Shown: positions 43,959-53,091, counted from the first letter of the stretch. The stretch: 64,000 bases of DNA from Streptomyces sp. SUK 48 (GCF_009650765.1 NZ_CP045740.1:3510001-3574000); one strand, 5' to 3'. Translations and numbers: made by a program. Notes: a model not told the origin generated them from the letters alone.

Positions 43959-45185
43959 ATGAGCGCTGCAACCCCTCCCACCGAGCGCCGGGTCTCCGCC
44001 CGAGTCGGCGCGATCTCCGAGTCCGCCACCCTCGCCGTGGACGCCAAGGCCAAGGCCCTGAAGGCCGCCGGGCGACCGGTGATCGGCTTCGGCGCCGGTG
44101 AGCCCGACTTCCCCACCCCGGACTACATCGTCGAGGCCGCGATCGCGGCCTGCAAGAACCCGAAGTTCCACCGCTACACGCCGGCCGGCGGACTGCCCGA
44201 GCTGAAGGCCGCGATCGCCGCGAAGACGCTGCGCGACTCCGGCTGGGAGCCCGACGTCTCCCAGGTCCTGGTCACCAACGGCGGCAAGCAGGCCATCTAC
44301 GAGGCGTTCGCCGCGATCCTCGACCCGGGCGACGAGGTCATCGTCCCGGCGCCGTACTGGACCACCTACCCGGAGTCGATCCGCCTCGCGGGCGGTGTGC
44401 CGGTGGAGGTCGTGGCCGACGAGACCACCGGCTACCGGGTCTCCGTCGAGCAGCTGGAGGCGGCGCGCACCAAGAAGACGAAGGTCGTGCTCTTCGTCTC
44501 GCCGTCCAACCCGACCGGCGCGGTGTACTCCGAGGCCGAGACCGAGGCGATCGGCCGCTGGGCCCTGGAGCACGGCCTGTGGGTGCTCACGGACGAGATC
44601 TACGAGCACCTGGTCTACGGCGACGCGGTCTCCGTCTCGCTGCCCGCCCTGCTGCCCGAGCTGCGCGACAAGTGCATCGTGGTCAACGGCGTGGCGAAGA
44701 CGTACGCCATGACCGGCTGGCGGGTGGGCTGGATCATCGGCCCCAAGGACGTCGTCAAGGCCGCGACCAACCTCCAGTCGCACGCCACCTCGAACGTCTC
44801 CAACGTGGCGCAGGCCGCCGCGCTGGCCGCCGTCTCCGGTGACCTGACGGCCGTGGCGAAGATGCGCGAGGCGTTCGACCGCCGCCGCAAGACGATCGTG
44901 CGGATGCTGAACGAGATCGACGGCGTGCTCTGCCCGGAGCCGGAGGGCGCGTTCTACGCCTACCCCTCGGTCAAGGCGCTGCTCGGCAAGGAGATCCGCG
45001 GCAAGCGCCCGCAGGACTCGGTCGAGCTGGCCGCGCTGATCCTGGAGGAGGCCGAGGTCGCGGTCGTCCCCGGTGAGGCGTTCGGCACGCCCGGGTACCT
45101 GCGGCTGTCGTATGCGCTGGGTGACGAGGACCTGGTGGAGGGCGTCAGCCGGATCCAGAAGCTCCTGGCCGAGGCGCGCGACTGA
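43959..45185 (+). CDS. Class I pyridoxal-phosphate aminotransferase (aspartate-type)
   Basis: 408 residues from [15 protein letters not shown], with GGAAG ten bases before the ATG; an ATG three codons earlier lacks spacing. Typical motifs are [11 protein letters not shown], the APYWTTYPE active-site Tyr region, [19 protein letters not shown] and the PLP lysine in [15 protein letters not shown]; a late Arg lies in YLRLSYA. It transfers amino groups between aspartate or a similar acid and 2-oxoglutarate. Substrate range is not fixed by the sequence. A hairpin terminator follows. Confidence 0.93.
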   Translation: MSAATPPTERRVSARVGAISESATLAVDAKAKALKAAGRPVIGFGAGEPDFPTPDYIVEAAIAACKNPKFHRYTPAGGLPELKAAIAAKTLRDSGWEPDVSQVLVTNGGKQAIYEAFAAILDPGDEVIVPAPYWTTYPESIRLAGGVPVEVVADETTGYRVSVEQLEAARTKKTKVVLFVSPSNPTGAVYSEAETEAIGRWALEHGLWVLTDEIYEHLVYGDAVSVSLPALLPELRDKCIVVNGVAKTYAMTGWRVGWIIGPKDVVKAATNLQSHATSNVSNVAQAAALAAVSGDLTAVAKMREAFDRRRKTIVRMLNEIDGVLCPEPEGAFYAYPSVKALLGKEIRGKRPQDSVELAALILEEAEVAVVPGEAFGTPGYLRLSYALGDEDLVEGVSRIQKLLAEARD

Positions 45186-45222
45186 GACGAGGCGCGCGGC
45201 TGAAACGTCGTTCGCCTGCGTC

Positions 45223-45264
45223 ACGGCGCCTCAAGCGGCTCACGTGAGTCGCTTGAGGCGCCGT
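45223..45264. terminator. Terminator after the aminotransferase gene
   Basis: ACGGCGCCTCAAGCG (45223-45237) pairs perfectly with 45250-45264 in a 15-bp stem. Confidence 0.85.
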
Positions 45265-45337
45265 TCGCATGTTCGGACAAGACCACGAATAGGGAAACGG
45301 CTACCGGGAAACCGCAGGTGTGCGGCAGGATCTGGGA

Positions 45338-46369
45338 ATGGAGCGTGTACGTGATCTCTCTGAGCTGCCGAAAGCCCATCTGCACCTGCACTTCACCGGT
45401 TCGATGCGGCCGGGCACCGTCCTGGAGCTGGCCGACAAGTACGGCGTGCACCTGCCGGAGATGCTGACAGAGGCCCTTACCAGCGGCGAGCCGCCGAAAC
45501 TCAAGGCGACCGACGAGCGGGGCTGGTTCCGCTTCCAGCGGTTGTACGACGCGGCGCGCTCCTGCGTGCGCGAGCCGGACGACATCCGGCGGCTGGTGCG
45601 GGAGGCCGCGCTGGAGGATCTGCGGGACGGCTCGGGCTGGCTGGAGATCCAGGTGGACCCGACGTCGTACGCGCCCCGGCTCGGCGGTCTGATCCCGACG
45701 CTGGAGATCATCCTGGACGCGGTGGACAGCACCTCCCGGGAGACCGGGCTCGGCATCCGGGTCCTGGTCGCTGCCAACCGCATGAAGCACCCGCTGGACG
45801 CCCGTACGCTGGCCCGGCTCGCGGTGCGCTACGCGGACCGGGGCGTGGTGGGCTTCGGTCTGTCGAACGACGAGCGCCGAGGCATGGCGCGGGACTTCGA
45901 CCGGGCCTTCCACATCGCGCGCGAGGGCGGCCTGCTGTCCGCCCCGCACGGCGGCGAGCTGACCGGTCCGGCCTCGGTGCGCGACTGCCTGGACGATCTG
46001 AACGCGGGCCGGATCGGGCACGGGGTGCGCGCGGCGGAGGACCCCCGGCTGCTGAAGCGGCTGGCCGACCGCCAGGTGACCTGCGAGGTGTGCCCGGCGT
46101 CCAATGTGGCCCTCGGTGTCTACGAGAAGCCCGAGGACGTGCCGCTGCGCACCTTCTTCGACGCGGGCGTCCCGATGGCCCTGGGCGCCGACGACCCGCT
46201 GCTGTTCGGCTCCCGGCTCGCCGCCCAGTACGAGATCGCCCGCCATGTCCATGGCTTCACCGACCCCGAACTCGCCGAACTGGCCCGCCAGTCCATCCGC
46301 GGCTCGGCCGCCCCGGAGGACGCCAAGGCCCGGCTGCTGGCGGGCGTGGACGCCTGGCTGACGAACTAG
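45338..46369 (+). CDS. Adenosine deaminase
   Basis: Hydrolyses adenosine to inosine in purine salvage. 343 residues from MERVRDLSELPKAHLHLHF; HLHLHFTGS supplies the two metal His, HGGEL the proton-shuttling Glu with a metal His, IGHGVRA another His, and ALGADDPLLF the metal Asp. AGGA lies eight bases before the ATG; a start six codons upstream is possible. Streptomyces has several paralogues, so the exact substrate (adenosine or a related nucleoside) is probable rather than certain. Confidence 0.9.
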   Translation: MERVRDLSELPKAHLHLHFTGSMRPGTVLELADKYGVHLPEMLTEALTSGEPPKLKATDERGWFRFQRLYDAARSCVREPDDIRRLVREAALEDLRDGSGWLEIQVDPTSYAPRLGGLIPTLEIILDAVDSTSRETGLGIRVLVAANRMKHPLDARTLARLAVRYADRGVVGFGLSNDERRGMARDFDRAFHIAREGGLLSAPHGGELTGPASVRDCLDDLNAGRIGHGVRAAEDPRLLKRLADRQVTCEVCPASNVALGVYEKPEDVPLRTFFDAGVPMALGADDPLLFGSRLAAQYEIARHVHGFTDPELAELARQSIRGSAAPEDAKARLLAGVDAWLTN

Positions 46370-46382
46370 GGCCTGTCGGGGC

Positions 46383-47438
46383 TCAGAGACCGACGCCCAC
46401 CATGACCGGCTCGTTGACCAGGGTGACCCCGAAGGCCGCGCGCACCCCGGCGACGACCTCGCGGGCCAGGGTGAGGAGGTCCTCGGTGGTGGCCTCGCCG
46501 CGGTTGGTGAGGGCGAGGGTGTGCTTGGTGGAGATGCGGGCGGGGCCGGTGCCGTAGCCCTTGGTGTAGCCGGCCTTGTCGATCAGCCAGGCCGCGGACG
46601 TCTTCCTGCGGCCCTCGCCGGCCGGGTACGCGGGCGGCTCGACGCCGTCGCCCAGCCGCTCGCGCACCCGCTCCCGGAACGCGGCGAACTGCTCCTCGGT
46701 GAGGATCGGGTTGGTGAAGAAGGAGCCGGCCGACCAGGTGTCGTGGTCGGCGGCGTCGAGCACCATGCCCTTGCCGGCCCGCAGCGTCAGCACGGTCTCG
46801 CGGGCCCTGGCCAGCGGCACCCGGTCCCCCGGCTCGACCCCGAGTACCCGGGCCGTCTCGGCGTACTTGACCGGCGCGGACATCCCGCCCGCGTCCTCCA
46901 GCTCGAACCGCACGCGCAGCACGACATAGCGCTCGGGGTCGGCCTTGAAGCGGCTGTGGCGGTACGAGAAGTCGCACTCCTCGTTGGTCAGCGCGACCGT
47001 CTCACCGGCGCGCCGGTCGTAGGCGATCACCTCGGAGATGGTCGCGGAGACCTCCTGGCCGTACGCCCCCACGTTCTGGATCGGCGTGGCGCCCGCGGAT
47101 CCGGGGATGCCGGCCAGGCACTCGATGCCGCAGAGCCCGGCCTCGACGCTGCGCGCGACGGCGTCGGTCCATACTTCCCCGGCCGCCAGCTCCAGGGTGG
47201 TCCCCCGCAGCTCGACGCCCCGGGTGGCGATGCGCAGGGCGGTCCCCTCGAATCCCTTGTCCCCGATGACGAGGTTCGACCCGCCGCCGACGATCAGCAG
47301 CGGGGTCCCGTCGTCGTCCGCCTCCCGGACGGCGTCGATCACCTCGGCGTCCGTCTCGGCGGTCACCAGGCGCAGCGCGGGACCGCCCAGGCGGAACGTG
47401 GTCAGCGGGGCAAGGGGGGCGTCGTGGAGTACGTGCAC
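46383..47438 (-). CDS. murB: UDP-N-acetylenolpyruvoylglucosamine reductase
   Basis: FAD-dependent second step of UDP-MurNAc synthesis for peptidoglycan. 351 residues from a GTG start. FAD-binding VGGGSNLVIGD and GIPGSAGATPIQNVGAYGQE, catalytic SYRHSRFK, Ser in SAGSFFTNP and the C-terminal NEPVMVG Glu are present. This is the type I-like length. It converges with the adenosine deaminase gene across 13 bases. Confidence 0.96.
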   Translation of the reverse strand: MHVLHDAPLAPLTTFRLGGPALRLVTAETDAEVIDAVREADDDGTPLLIVGGGSNLVIGDKGFEGTALRIATRGVELRGTTLELAAGEVWTDAVARSVEAGLCGIECLAGIPGSAGATPIQNVGAYGQEVSATISEVIAYDRRAGETVALTNEECDFSYRHSRFKADPERYVVLRVRFELEDAGGMSAPVKYAETARVLGVEPGDRVPLARARETVLTLRAGKGMVLDAADHDTWSAGSFFTNPILTEEQFAAFRERVRERLGDGVEPPAYPAGEGRRKTSAAWLIDKAGYTKGYGTGPARISTKHTLALTNRGEATTEDLLTLAREVVAGVRAAFGVTLVNEPVMVGVGL

Positions 47439-47504
47439 GGGGGCAAGACTACGAGACGGCTCCGACAGCGCTGCCCGCCGTCGGAGCCGTCGTCGTACGG
47501 GAGG

Positions 47505-48968
47505 TCAGCCGGAGGTGGGTTCCAGGGCCGGTGCGGAGGAGGTCTCGGGCAGGGGCTTCGGGCCGGTGGTGCGGGCCCGGCCCGGGATGGCGAGGCTCGC
47601 CAGGGCCGCGACGGCGACCACGGCGGCGCCGGTGACCAGGGCGGGGCGCAGGCCGTCCACGAAGGACTGGGCGGAGGTGTAGCCGCCGTACGCGGAGAAG
47701 ATCGAGGACATGACGGCGATGCCGAGCGCGCCGCCGACCTCGCGCAGGGCGTTGTTCGCGCCGGAGGCGATGCCCTGCTCGTGCGGGCGGACGCTGGACA
47801 TCACGAGGTTGGCGGCCGGGGCGAAGTAGAGGGCCATGCCGATGCCGCTGAGGATCAGGGCGGGCAGCTGGACCCCGTAGGAGGCGTGGGCGGTGACGAC
47901 GCAGGCCATGTACCCGAGGCCGGCGGCCTGGAGGAGGAGGCCCGCGGCGACGACCGGGCGCCCGCCCACGCGGTCGGAGAGGAATCCCGCTATGGGCGCG
48001 ACGATCATCGGCATACCGGTCCAGGGCAGCATCCGCAGCCCCGCCTCGGTGGGCGAGTAGCCGAGGACGCCCTGCATGTACTGGCTGAGCAGGAAGATCG
48101 AGCCGAACATGCCGACGAACATCAGCATGCTCGCCGCGTTGATCCCGGAGAAGGCGCGGGAGCGGAACAGGCGCATCGGCAGCATGGGGTTGGCCGCGCG
48201 GGAGCCGTAGACCACGAAGGCGAGCAGGAGTGCGCCGCCGGCCGACAGGGCGGTCAGGACCACCGGGTCCGTCCAGCCGTCGGAGGGGCCGCGGACCAGG
48301 CCGTAGACGATCCCGAAGAGGCCGCCGCTGGCGAGCAGGGTGCCGGGGACGTCCAGGCGGGCGCCGGCGCCGTAGGACTCGGCGAGGCGGAAGCGGGCGA
48401 AGGGCAGTGCGATCAGGCCGAGCGGAACGTTCAGCCAGAAGATCCAGTGCCAGGACACGTGTTCGGTGAGGCTGCCGCCGATGAGCGGGCCGGAGGCGAC
48501 GGCGAGGCCGTTGACGGCGCCCCAGATGCCGTACATGGTCCCGCGCTTGGCGGCGGGCACGGCCGCCGTCAGCAGGGTCAGCGTCAGCGGCATCATCACG
48601 GCCGCGCCCACGCCCTGCACCGCGCGGGCGGCGATCAGGGAGTCGATGCCGGGGGCCATCGCCGCGGCGGCGGAGGCGCCGGTGAAGACCGTGAGCCCGG
48701 CGATGAACAGCCGCCTGCGCCCGAACCGGTCGCCGAGCGCGGCGCCGAACATCAGCAGGCAGGCGAAGGTGAGCGTGTAGGCGCTCACCGTCCACTCCAG
48801 GTCGTCCAGCGCCCCGCCGAGGTCCTTGCGGATGGCGGGCAGGGCGGTGGTGACGACGAGGTTGTCCAGGGCCGCCATGAAACCGGCGACGCTGGTGACG
48901 AGGAGGGCCCAGACGGCGCTCCGACGGGTCTGCCGGGCCTCGTGGGCCTGATCGGTCTGCTGTGACAT
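47505..48968 (-). CDS. MFS drug efflux transporter, DHA2 (14-TM) family
   Basis: 487 residues with about 14 membrane segments. Motif A appears as GAALGDRFGRRRLF in the loop after the second segment; motif C-type GPLIGGSLTEHVSWHWIFW is present. Such pumps export hydrophobic drugs or antibiotics by proton antiport. The gene is preceded by a TetR-type gene and by an operator at 49007-49026, so it is probably repressed until a substrate binds the repressor. Confidence 0.9.
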   Translation of the reverse strand: MSQQTDQAHEARQTRRSAVWALLVTSVAGFMAALDNLVVTTALPAIRKDLGGALDDLEWTVSAYTLTFACLLMFGAALGDRFGRRRLFIAGLTVFTGASAAAAMAPGIDSLIAARAVQGVGAAVMMPLTLTLLTAAVPAAKRGTMYGIWGAVNGLAVASGPLIGGSLTEHVSWHWIFWLNVPLGLIALPFARFRLAESYGAGARLDVPGTLLASGGLFGIVYGLVRGPSDGWTDPVVLTALSAGGALLLAFVVYGSRAANPMLPMRLFRSRAFSGINAASMLMFVGMFGSIFLLSQYMQGVLGYSPTEAGLRMLPWTGMPMIVAPIAGFLSDRVGGRPVVAAGLLLQAAGLGYMACVVTAHASYGVQLPALILSGIGMALYFAPAANLVMSSVRPHEQGIASGANNALREVGGALGIAVMSSIFSAYGGYTSAQSFVDGLRPALVTGAAVVAVAALASLAIPGRARTTGPKPLPETSSAPALEPTSG

Positions 48969-49006
48969 CGCTCCCCCGGGGAAATGAGTTCCCAGTTTCG
49001 AGTTTG

Positions 49007-49026
49007 GTTAGTAATCGATGACTAAC
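49007..49026. promoter_or_regulatory. TetR-type operator upstream of the efflux gene
   Basis: GTTAGTAATCGATGACTAAC: arms GTTAGT and ACTAAC around eight bases. It matches the site at 49667-49686. It lies 38 bases before the MFS start. Confidence 0.75.
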
Positions 49027-49081
49027 TTTTACGCACACGCGTGCGCCCCTGGGCGCACCGTGCCCCTCCCGCGGGCCGGGG

Positions 49082-49657
49082 CTACGCGTCCGACCCGCCC
49101 GTCCCTCGTTCGAACGGGATCGTGTCCAGGTTGTCCCACACGCGGTGCTCGCGCGGGAAGCCCATGGCCACCAGGCAGTTGATGAGCATTCCGTAGGCCA
49201 TGAACTCGGTCGTGTCCTTCACACACGTGCCGAGCGGCAGATCGACCGCGTCCCACAGCCGCATCCAGCCGGCCCGTACGGCCTCGCCGAACTCCCGGTC
49301 GCCCTCTTGCTCGGCGGCGGCGACGGCCAGGTACATCTGCATCTGCATCATCAGCAGCGCGGGCTGCTCGGCGATCGCCGTGGTGTAGGCCCCCGCCATG
49401 GCGTGCAGGGCCTCTTCCCCCTCCAGGCCCTCGGTCGCCTCGCGGAACATGCGGATGGTGTCCTCCACGCAGCGTTCGGCCGCCGCGAGGAAGATCGCCC
49501 GCTTGCCCGGGAAGAGCCGGAAGAGGTACGGCTGCGACACGCCGACCCGCTTGGCGATGGCCTCGGTGGAGGTGCCGTAGTAGCCACCCCTGCCGAACTC
49601 CTCCATCGCCGCGCGGACGACGCTCTCGCGCCGCTCTTCTGCACTCATCCTGGCCAT
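49082..49657 (-). CDS. TetR/AcrR-family repressor
   Basis: 191 residues from MARMSAEERRESVVRAAMEEF. The HTH is at about 25-50 (STEAIAKRVGVSQPYLFRLF), and the C-terminal domain has TetR_C-type helices. The ATG at 49657 is preferred because the upstream TTG at 49678 lies inside the operator; with no ribosome site nearby the mRNA may be leaderless. It lies upstream of the efflux pump on the same strand, with matching operators before both genes, indicating autorepression and pump control. Confidence 0.9.
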   Translation of the reverse strand: MARMSAEERRESVVRAAMEEFGRGGYYGTSTEAIAKRVGVSQPYLFRLFPGKRAIFLAAAERCVEDTIRMFREATEGLEGEEALHAMAGAYTTAIAEQPALLMMQMQMYLAVAAAEQEGDREFGEAVRAGWMRLWDAVDLPLGTCVKDTTEFMAYGMLINCLVAMGFPREHRVWDNLDTIPFERGTGGSDA

Positions 49658-49666
49658 GGGCGGTAA

Positions 49667-49686
49667 GTTAGTACTCAATTACTAAC
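49667..49686. promoter_or_regulatory. TetR-type operator at the repressor's own start
   Basis: GTTAGTACTCAATTACTAAC, with the same six-base arms and eight-base spacer as the site at 49007-49026. It lies ten bases before the tetR ATG. Confidence 0.75.
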
Positions 49687-49743
49687 GGACGCAAGCGGCC
49701 CCAGGTGCGAGAAGCCCTGGGCACGAGAAGCCCTGGGTACGCG

Positions 49744-49776
49744 CAAGGGGCGCCTCCCCTGTGGGAGGACGCCCCT
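49744..49776 (-). terminator. Terminator after the dehydratase pair
   Basis: AAGGGGCG-CTCCC (49744-49757) pairs with 49762-49776 with one mismatch, ten bases after the stop of the gene at 49786. Confidence 0.7.
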
Positions 49777-49785
49777 TACATACCG

Positions 49786-50214
49786 TCAGGCGAGCCGTAC
49801 GACCGCCCGCGACATCCCCAGCACCTTCTGGCCGGCGCTGGTCGCGGTGAGGTCCACCCGGACCGTGTTGTCGTCCAGCTTGGCCGCGACCTTGGCACTG
49901 ACCTCGATCAGGGCGCCCTGGTCGTCGTTGGGCACGACGACCGGCCTGGTGAAGCGGACGCCGTACTCCACGACCGCGGCCGGGTCGCCGAGCCAGTCGG
50001 TGACCACGCGGATCGCCTCGGCCATGGTGAACATGCCGTGCGCGATGACGTCCGGCAGCCCCACCTCCTTGGCGAACTTCTCGTTCCAGTGGATGGGGTT
50101 GAAGTCACCGGAGGCACCCGCGTAGCGCACGAGCGTGGCGCGCGTCACGGGGAAGGTCTGCGCCGGGAGTTCGGTGCCGACCTCGACATCGTCGTAGCCG
50201 ATCTTCGCCGTCAT
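49786..50214 (-). CDS. MaoC-family (R)-hydratase/dehydratase, HadB-like subunit
   Basis: 142 residues, hot-dog fold. FNPIHWNEKFAKEVGLPDVIAHGMFTMA contains the catalytic Asp/Asn-x-x-x-x-His of the hydratase-2 motif (ASGDFNPIH). Acts on 3-hydroxyacyl thioesters, by analogy with mycobacterial HadB in fatty acid elongation. It lies seven bases after its partner at 50222, so the two probably form a heterodimer. Confidence 0.9.
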   Translation of the reverse strand: MTAKIGYDDVEVGTELPAQTFPVTRATLVRYAGASGDFNPIHWNEKFAKEVGLPDVIAHGMFTMAEAIRVVTDWLGDPAAVVEYGVRFTRPVVVPNDDQGALIEVSAKVAAKLDDNTVRVDLTATSAGQKVLGMSRAVVRLA

Positions 50215-50221
50215 CAGCTGC

Positions 50222-50674
50222 TCAAACCTCCTCGGCCGCGCGGGCCACGAGCTTGGTCCAGGCGGTCACGACGTGCTCGCCCGCCTCGTCGTGCACCTCA
50301 CCGCGGATGTCCACGATGTCGTTGCCCGCGAGGGACTTGATCGCCTCGATGGTGGAGGTGACCGTGAGCCGGTCGCCGGCGCGGACCGGGCGGCGGTAGG
50401 CGAACTTCTGGTCGCCGTGCACGACCCGGTCGTAGTCCAGGCCGAGCTGCGGGTCCTCGATCACCTGGCCTGCGGCGCGGAACGTGATCGAGAACACGAA
50501 GGTCGGGGGGGCGATCACATCGGGGTGCCCGAGCGCCTTGGCGGCCTCGGGGTCCGTGAACGCCGGGTTGGTCTCCCCCACGGCCTCGGCGAACTCGCGG
50601 ATCTTCTCCCGGCCCACCTCGTAGGGCGCGGTGGGCGGGTAGGTCCGTCCCACGAAGGACTGGTCGAGCGCCAT
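50222..50674 (-). CDS. MaoC N-terminal-type dehydratase, HadA/HadC-like subunit
   Basis: 150 residues from MALDQSFVGRTYPPTAPYEV. It has the FAS1-like N-terminal dehydratase pattern VGRTYPP, ETNPAFTD and APPTFVFSITF and lacks the catalytic Asp-His of HadB, as expected for the non-catalytic partner. It is the first gene of the pair, close upstream of HadB-like. Confidence 0.9.
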   Translation of the reverse strand: MALDQSFVGRTYPPTAPYEVGREKIREFAEAVGETNPAFTDPEAAKALGHPDVIAPPTFVFSITFRAAGQVIEDPQLGLDYDRVVHGDQKFAYRRPVRAGDRLTVTSTIEAIKSLAGNDIVDIRGEVHDEAGEHVVTAWTKLVARAAEEV

Positions 50675-50758
50675 GGCCCGGCACCTCCTGATGTCTGGAT
50701 GTGAGGGTCCCAAACTAGCCGGGGCCCGGAGCCGGCCGGAGGCCCGACCGTGAAAACG

Positions 50759-50796
50759 CCGCGAGGCCGCCCCCTCGAAAGGGGACGGCCTCGCGG
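50759..50796 (-). terminator. Terminator after rpmG
   Basis: CCGCGAGGCCG (50759-50769) pairs perfectly with 50786-50796, starting 11 bases after the rpmG stop. Confidence 0.85.
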
Positions 50797-50806
50797 ACGA
50801 GCCTAT

Positions 50807-50971
50807 TTATCGCGTTTCGCGATGCGCGGTGTGCGCATTGCAACGCGGGCAGTGCTTCTTCATCTCCAGTCGATCCGGGTTGTTACGCCGGTTCTTCTTG
50901 GTGATGTAGTTCCGCTCCTTGCACTCCACGCAGGCCAGCGTGATCTTCGGGCGGACGTCGGTGGCAGCCAC
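50807..50971 (-). CDS. rpmG: 50S ribosomal protein L33, zinc-binding type
   Basis: 54 residues from a GTG start ([20 protein letters not shown]). Cys pairs CVEC and CPRC bind zinc, so this is the C+ paralogue. [20 protein letters not shown] is the family signature. It is the last gene after tRNA-Thr and tRNA-Met, as in other streptomycetes. Confidence 0.95.
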   Translation of the reverse strand: MAATDVRPKITLACVECKERNYITKKNRRNNPDRLEMKKHCPRCNAHTAHRETR

Positions 50972-51061
50972 GTGAGTGCTCCTAAGACGAACGGATGGGC
51001 TTATTCAACGCAAGAAAGAGTAGCCGATTGAAGGACCGACCCCACAATCGGCTACTGTCAG

Positions 51062-51134
51062 TAGCGGTGACCGGACTTGAACCGGTGACACAGCGATTAT
51101 GAGCCGCTTGCTCTACCGACTGAGCTACACCGCT
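51062..51134 (-). tRNA. tRNA-Met (CAT anticodon, elongator type)
   Basis: 73 bases; acceptor AGCGGTG pairs with CACCGCT, the anticodon loop is CTCATAA. It lacks the initiator features (C1-A72 mismatch, three G:C pairs), so an elongator. CCA is not encoded. Confidence 0.92.
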
Positions 51135-51180
51135 TTGATGAGATCGGATCCCGTCTCGCGACGGGAACCTCTCACACCAG

Positions 51181-51253
51181 AGCCCCAAAACGGAATCGAA
51201 CCGTTGACCTTCTCCTTACCATGGAGACGCTCTGCCGACTGAGCTATTGGGGC
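51181..51253 (-). tRNA. tRNA-Thr (GGT anticodon)
   Basis: 73 bases; acceptor GCCCCAA pairs with TTGGGGC, anticodon stem TCTCC with GGAGA around the loop ATGGTAA, T arm with GGTTCGATTCC. It is about 46 bases upstream of tRNA-Met and probably co-transcribed with it. Confidence 0.93.
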
Positions 51254-51840
51254 GAGCGATGAAGACATTACACGGTCCGCCGCCGTTCACCCAAATCCAT
51301 ATCCACGCAGGGCCGGGACGCCTGTCGACGGGCCTGACGGGCGGGACTCCGGGGGCCGCGCGGGGCGGCTGTGAGGCGCTCGGGCGGGGGTCGTGAACGG
51401 GCGGGCGGGGCCGCGGAAGGGTGCGCGGGGGCGGGGCGTTGGGGCGGGTGCGCGCGGTGGCGCGGGGGCGGGGCGTTGGGGCGGGTGCGCGCGGTGGCGC
51501 GGCGACGGTGGTGCGGCGAAGCGGAACGAGGCGGCGGGTCGGGGAGGCGGTGGATCAGGTGGATCGGGCCCGAGGGTTCGTCACGGAGAGTTGCCGTCGC
51601 GGGGACCGCGGCCGACTCTGAACGCGGGCGGGACCCGCGCGCCCCCGGGGCCACAGGGAGCGTCGACGCCTGCGCACCCCCCGTGAACCACGCCGGTACG
51701 ACTATTCCGCTCCTCCGCGACCTGTGCCGTTCGTCACCCTAGGCTCGACACGCCCTGTGTGATCTTGGGGCGCCCCGAGCCCCCGGTCGCCGGTCACACC
51801 GCGTCACAGGCCCCATGCCCTCCCCCGACCTTGGAGCGCG
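51254..51840. other. Intergenic region, no gene seen
   Basis: 587 bases, extremely GC-rich. It includes a perfect tandem repeat (51423-51496). Open frames here are chance products of GC skew and have no family features. The end of the region should hold the promoter of the amidohydrolase-like gene. Confidence 0.5.
51423..51496. repeat. Two perfect tandem copies of a 37-bp unit
   Basis: 51423-51459 and 51460-51496 are identical, beginning GCGCGGGGGCGGGGCGTTGG. A few bases of a third copy follow. It is G-rich on the plus strand. Confidence 0.9.
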
Positions 51841-53091
51841 ATGCCCGACAGCCAGCCGCAGCCGCACCTGCCGTCGAACTCGCCGAATCCGTCGGCCGGT
51901 CTGCTGCTGTGCGGAGCGCGGCTGACCGACGGCCGGACCGTGGACGTACGGCTGGGCGGCGGCCGGATCGAGGCCGTGGGCACCGCGGGCAGCCTGGCGC
52001 AGGGGCCGGCCCGCGCGGGCGCCCAGCGGGTGGACCTCACCGGCTATCTGCTGCTGCCCGCCCCGGCGGAGCCGCACGCGCACGGCGACACCGCCCTGTC
52101 CGCCGAGGGGCCGGGCCCGGCCTCCTGTGCCCCCGAGGACGTCCGGCGCCGGGCCACGGAGGCGACGCTGCTCCAGCTGGGGCACGGGGCGACCGCCGTA
52201 CGGGCGCACGTCCGCGTGGGCGATGTACAGGGCCTCGGCGCGCTGAACGCCGTGCTCCAGGCCCGGCGGGCGCTGCGGGGGCTCGCGGAGCTGACCGCGG
52301 TGGCGATGCCCCGGCTGCTGACCGGGATGGCCGGGGCGGACGGGCTCGCGATGCTGCGGGACGCGGCGAAGATGGGCGCCGCGGCGGTGGGCGGCTGCCC
52401 GGACCTGGACCCGGATCCCACGGGGTACGTGGAGGCGGTCCTGGAGGTGGCCGCGGAGCACGGCCTGCCGGTGGACCTGCACACGGACGCCGCCGACCCG
52501 GCCCGGCTGTCCCGGCTCGCGGCGATGGCGGGTGGTCTGCGCCCCGGCGTGACGATCGGCCCGTGTGCCGGTCTCGCGCGCCTGCCCGCCGACGCGGCCT
52601 CCCGCGCCGCCGACCAGCTCGCGGCGGCCGGGGTGACGGTCGTCTGCCTGCCCCAGGGCGGCTGCGGCGGCACCGACCGGCGGGGCACGGCCCCGGTACG
52701 GCTGCTGCGCGCGGCCGGGGTGCGGACGGCGGCCGGCAGCGGCGCGCTGCGGGACGTGTCGAACCCCGTGGGCCGCGGCGACCCCCTGGAGGCCGCCTAC
52801 CTGCTGGCCTCCGCCCACGGTCTGGGCTCCGAGGACGCGTACGACGCCGTGAGCGCGACGGCACGCGCCGCGCTGGGCCTCCCCCGGGTCCGGGTGGAGG
52901 CGGGGTTCCCGGCCGAGCTCCTGGCCGTGCGCGGCGACCATCTGCCGGGCGCGCTCTCCCTGGCGTACAGCCGGATCGTGATCCACCGCGCCCGGGTGGT
53001 GGCCCGGACGAGCGCGGTGCGGGAGTACTGCAACTCGGCGGCGGCCGCGGAGCCGGGACTGCCGCGGCAGGGGCGGGGCGAGGTGCCGTAG
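51841..53091 (+). CDS. Amidohydrolase-superfamily protein, probably degenerate at the active site
   Basis: 416 residues. The N-terminal strand and PAPAEPHAHGDT (His79, His81) match the H-x-H metal motif of the cytosine-deaminase group, and LPVDLHTDA keeps the central His. However, the later His motif reads IGPCAGLA (Pro for His) and the metal Asp motif reads AAGSGALRDVSNP (Gly for Asp). So it may bind a ligand without deaminating, or have a different chemistry. A close homologue of known function is not recognised. Confidence 0.8.
   Translation: MPDSQPQPHLPSNSPNPSAGLLLCGARLTDGRTVDVRLGGGRIEAVGTAGSLAQGPARAGAQRVDLTGYLLLPAPAEPHAHGDTALSAEGPGPASCAPEDVRRRATEATLLQLGHGATAVRAHVRVGDVQGLGALNAVLQARRALRGLAELTAVAMPRLLTGMAGADGLAMLRDAAKMGAAAVGGCPDLDPDPTGYVEAVLEVAAEHGLPVDLHTDAADPARLSRLAAMAGGLRPGVTIGPCAGLARLPADAASRAADQLAAAGVTVVCLPQGGCGGTDRRGTAPVRLLRAAGVRTAAGSGALRDVSNPVGRGDPLEAAYLLASAHGLGSEDAYDAVSATARAALGLPRVRVEAGFPAELLAVRGDHLPGALSLAYSRIVIHRARVVARTSAVREYCNSAAAAEPGLPRQGRGEVP

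Noticed and set aside
51423..51496. CRISPR array
   Set aside because: The copies are directly adjacent with no spacers. No array of regularly spaced repeats and no cas genes were seen anywhere in the window.
51268..51654. Minus-strand frame of 128 codons in the region before the amidohydrolase-like gene
   Set aside because: Translation is Pro/Arg/Ala repeats from GC-rich DNA, including the 37-bp tandem repeat; no conserved domain.
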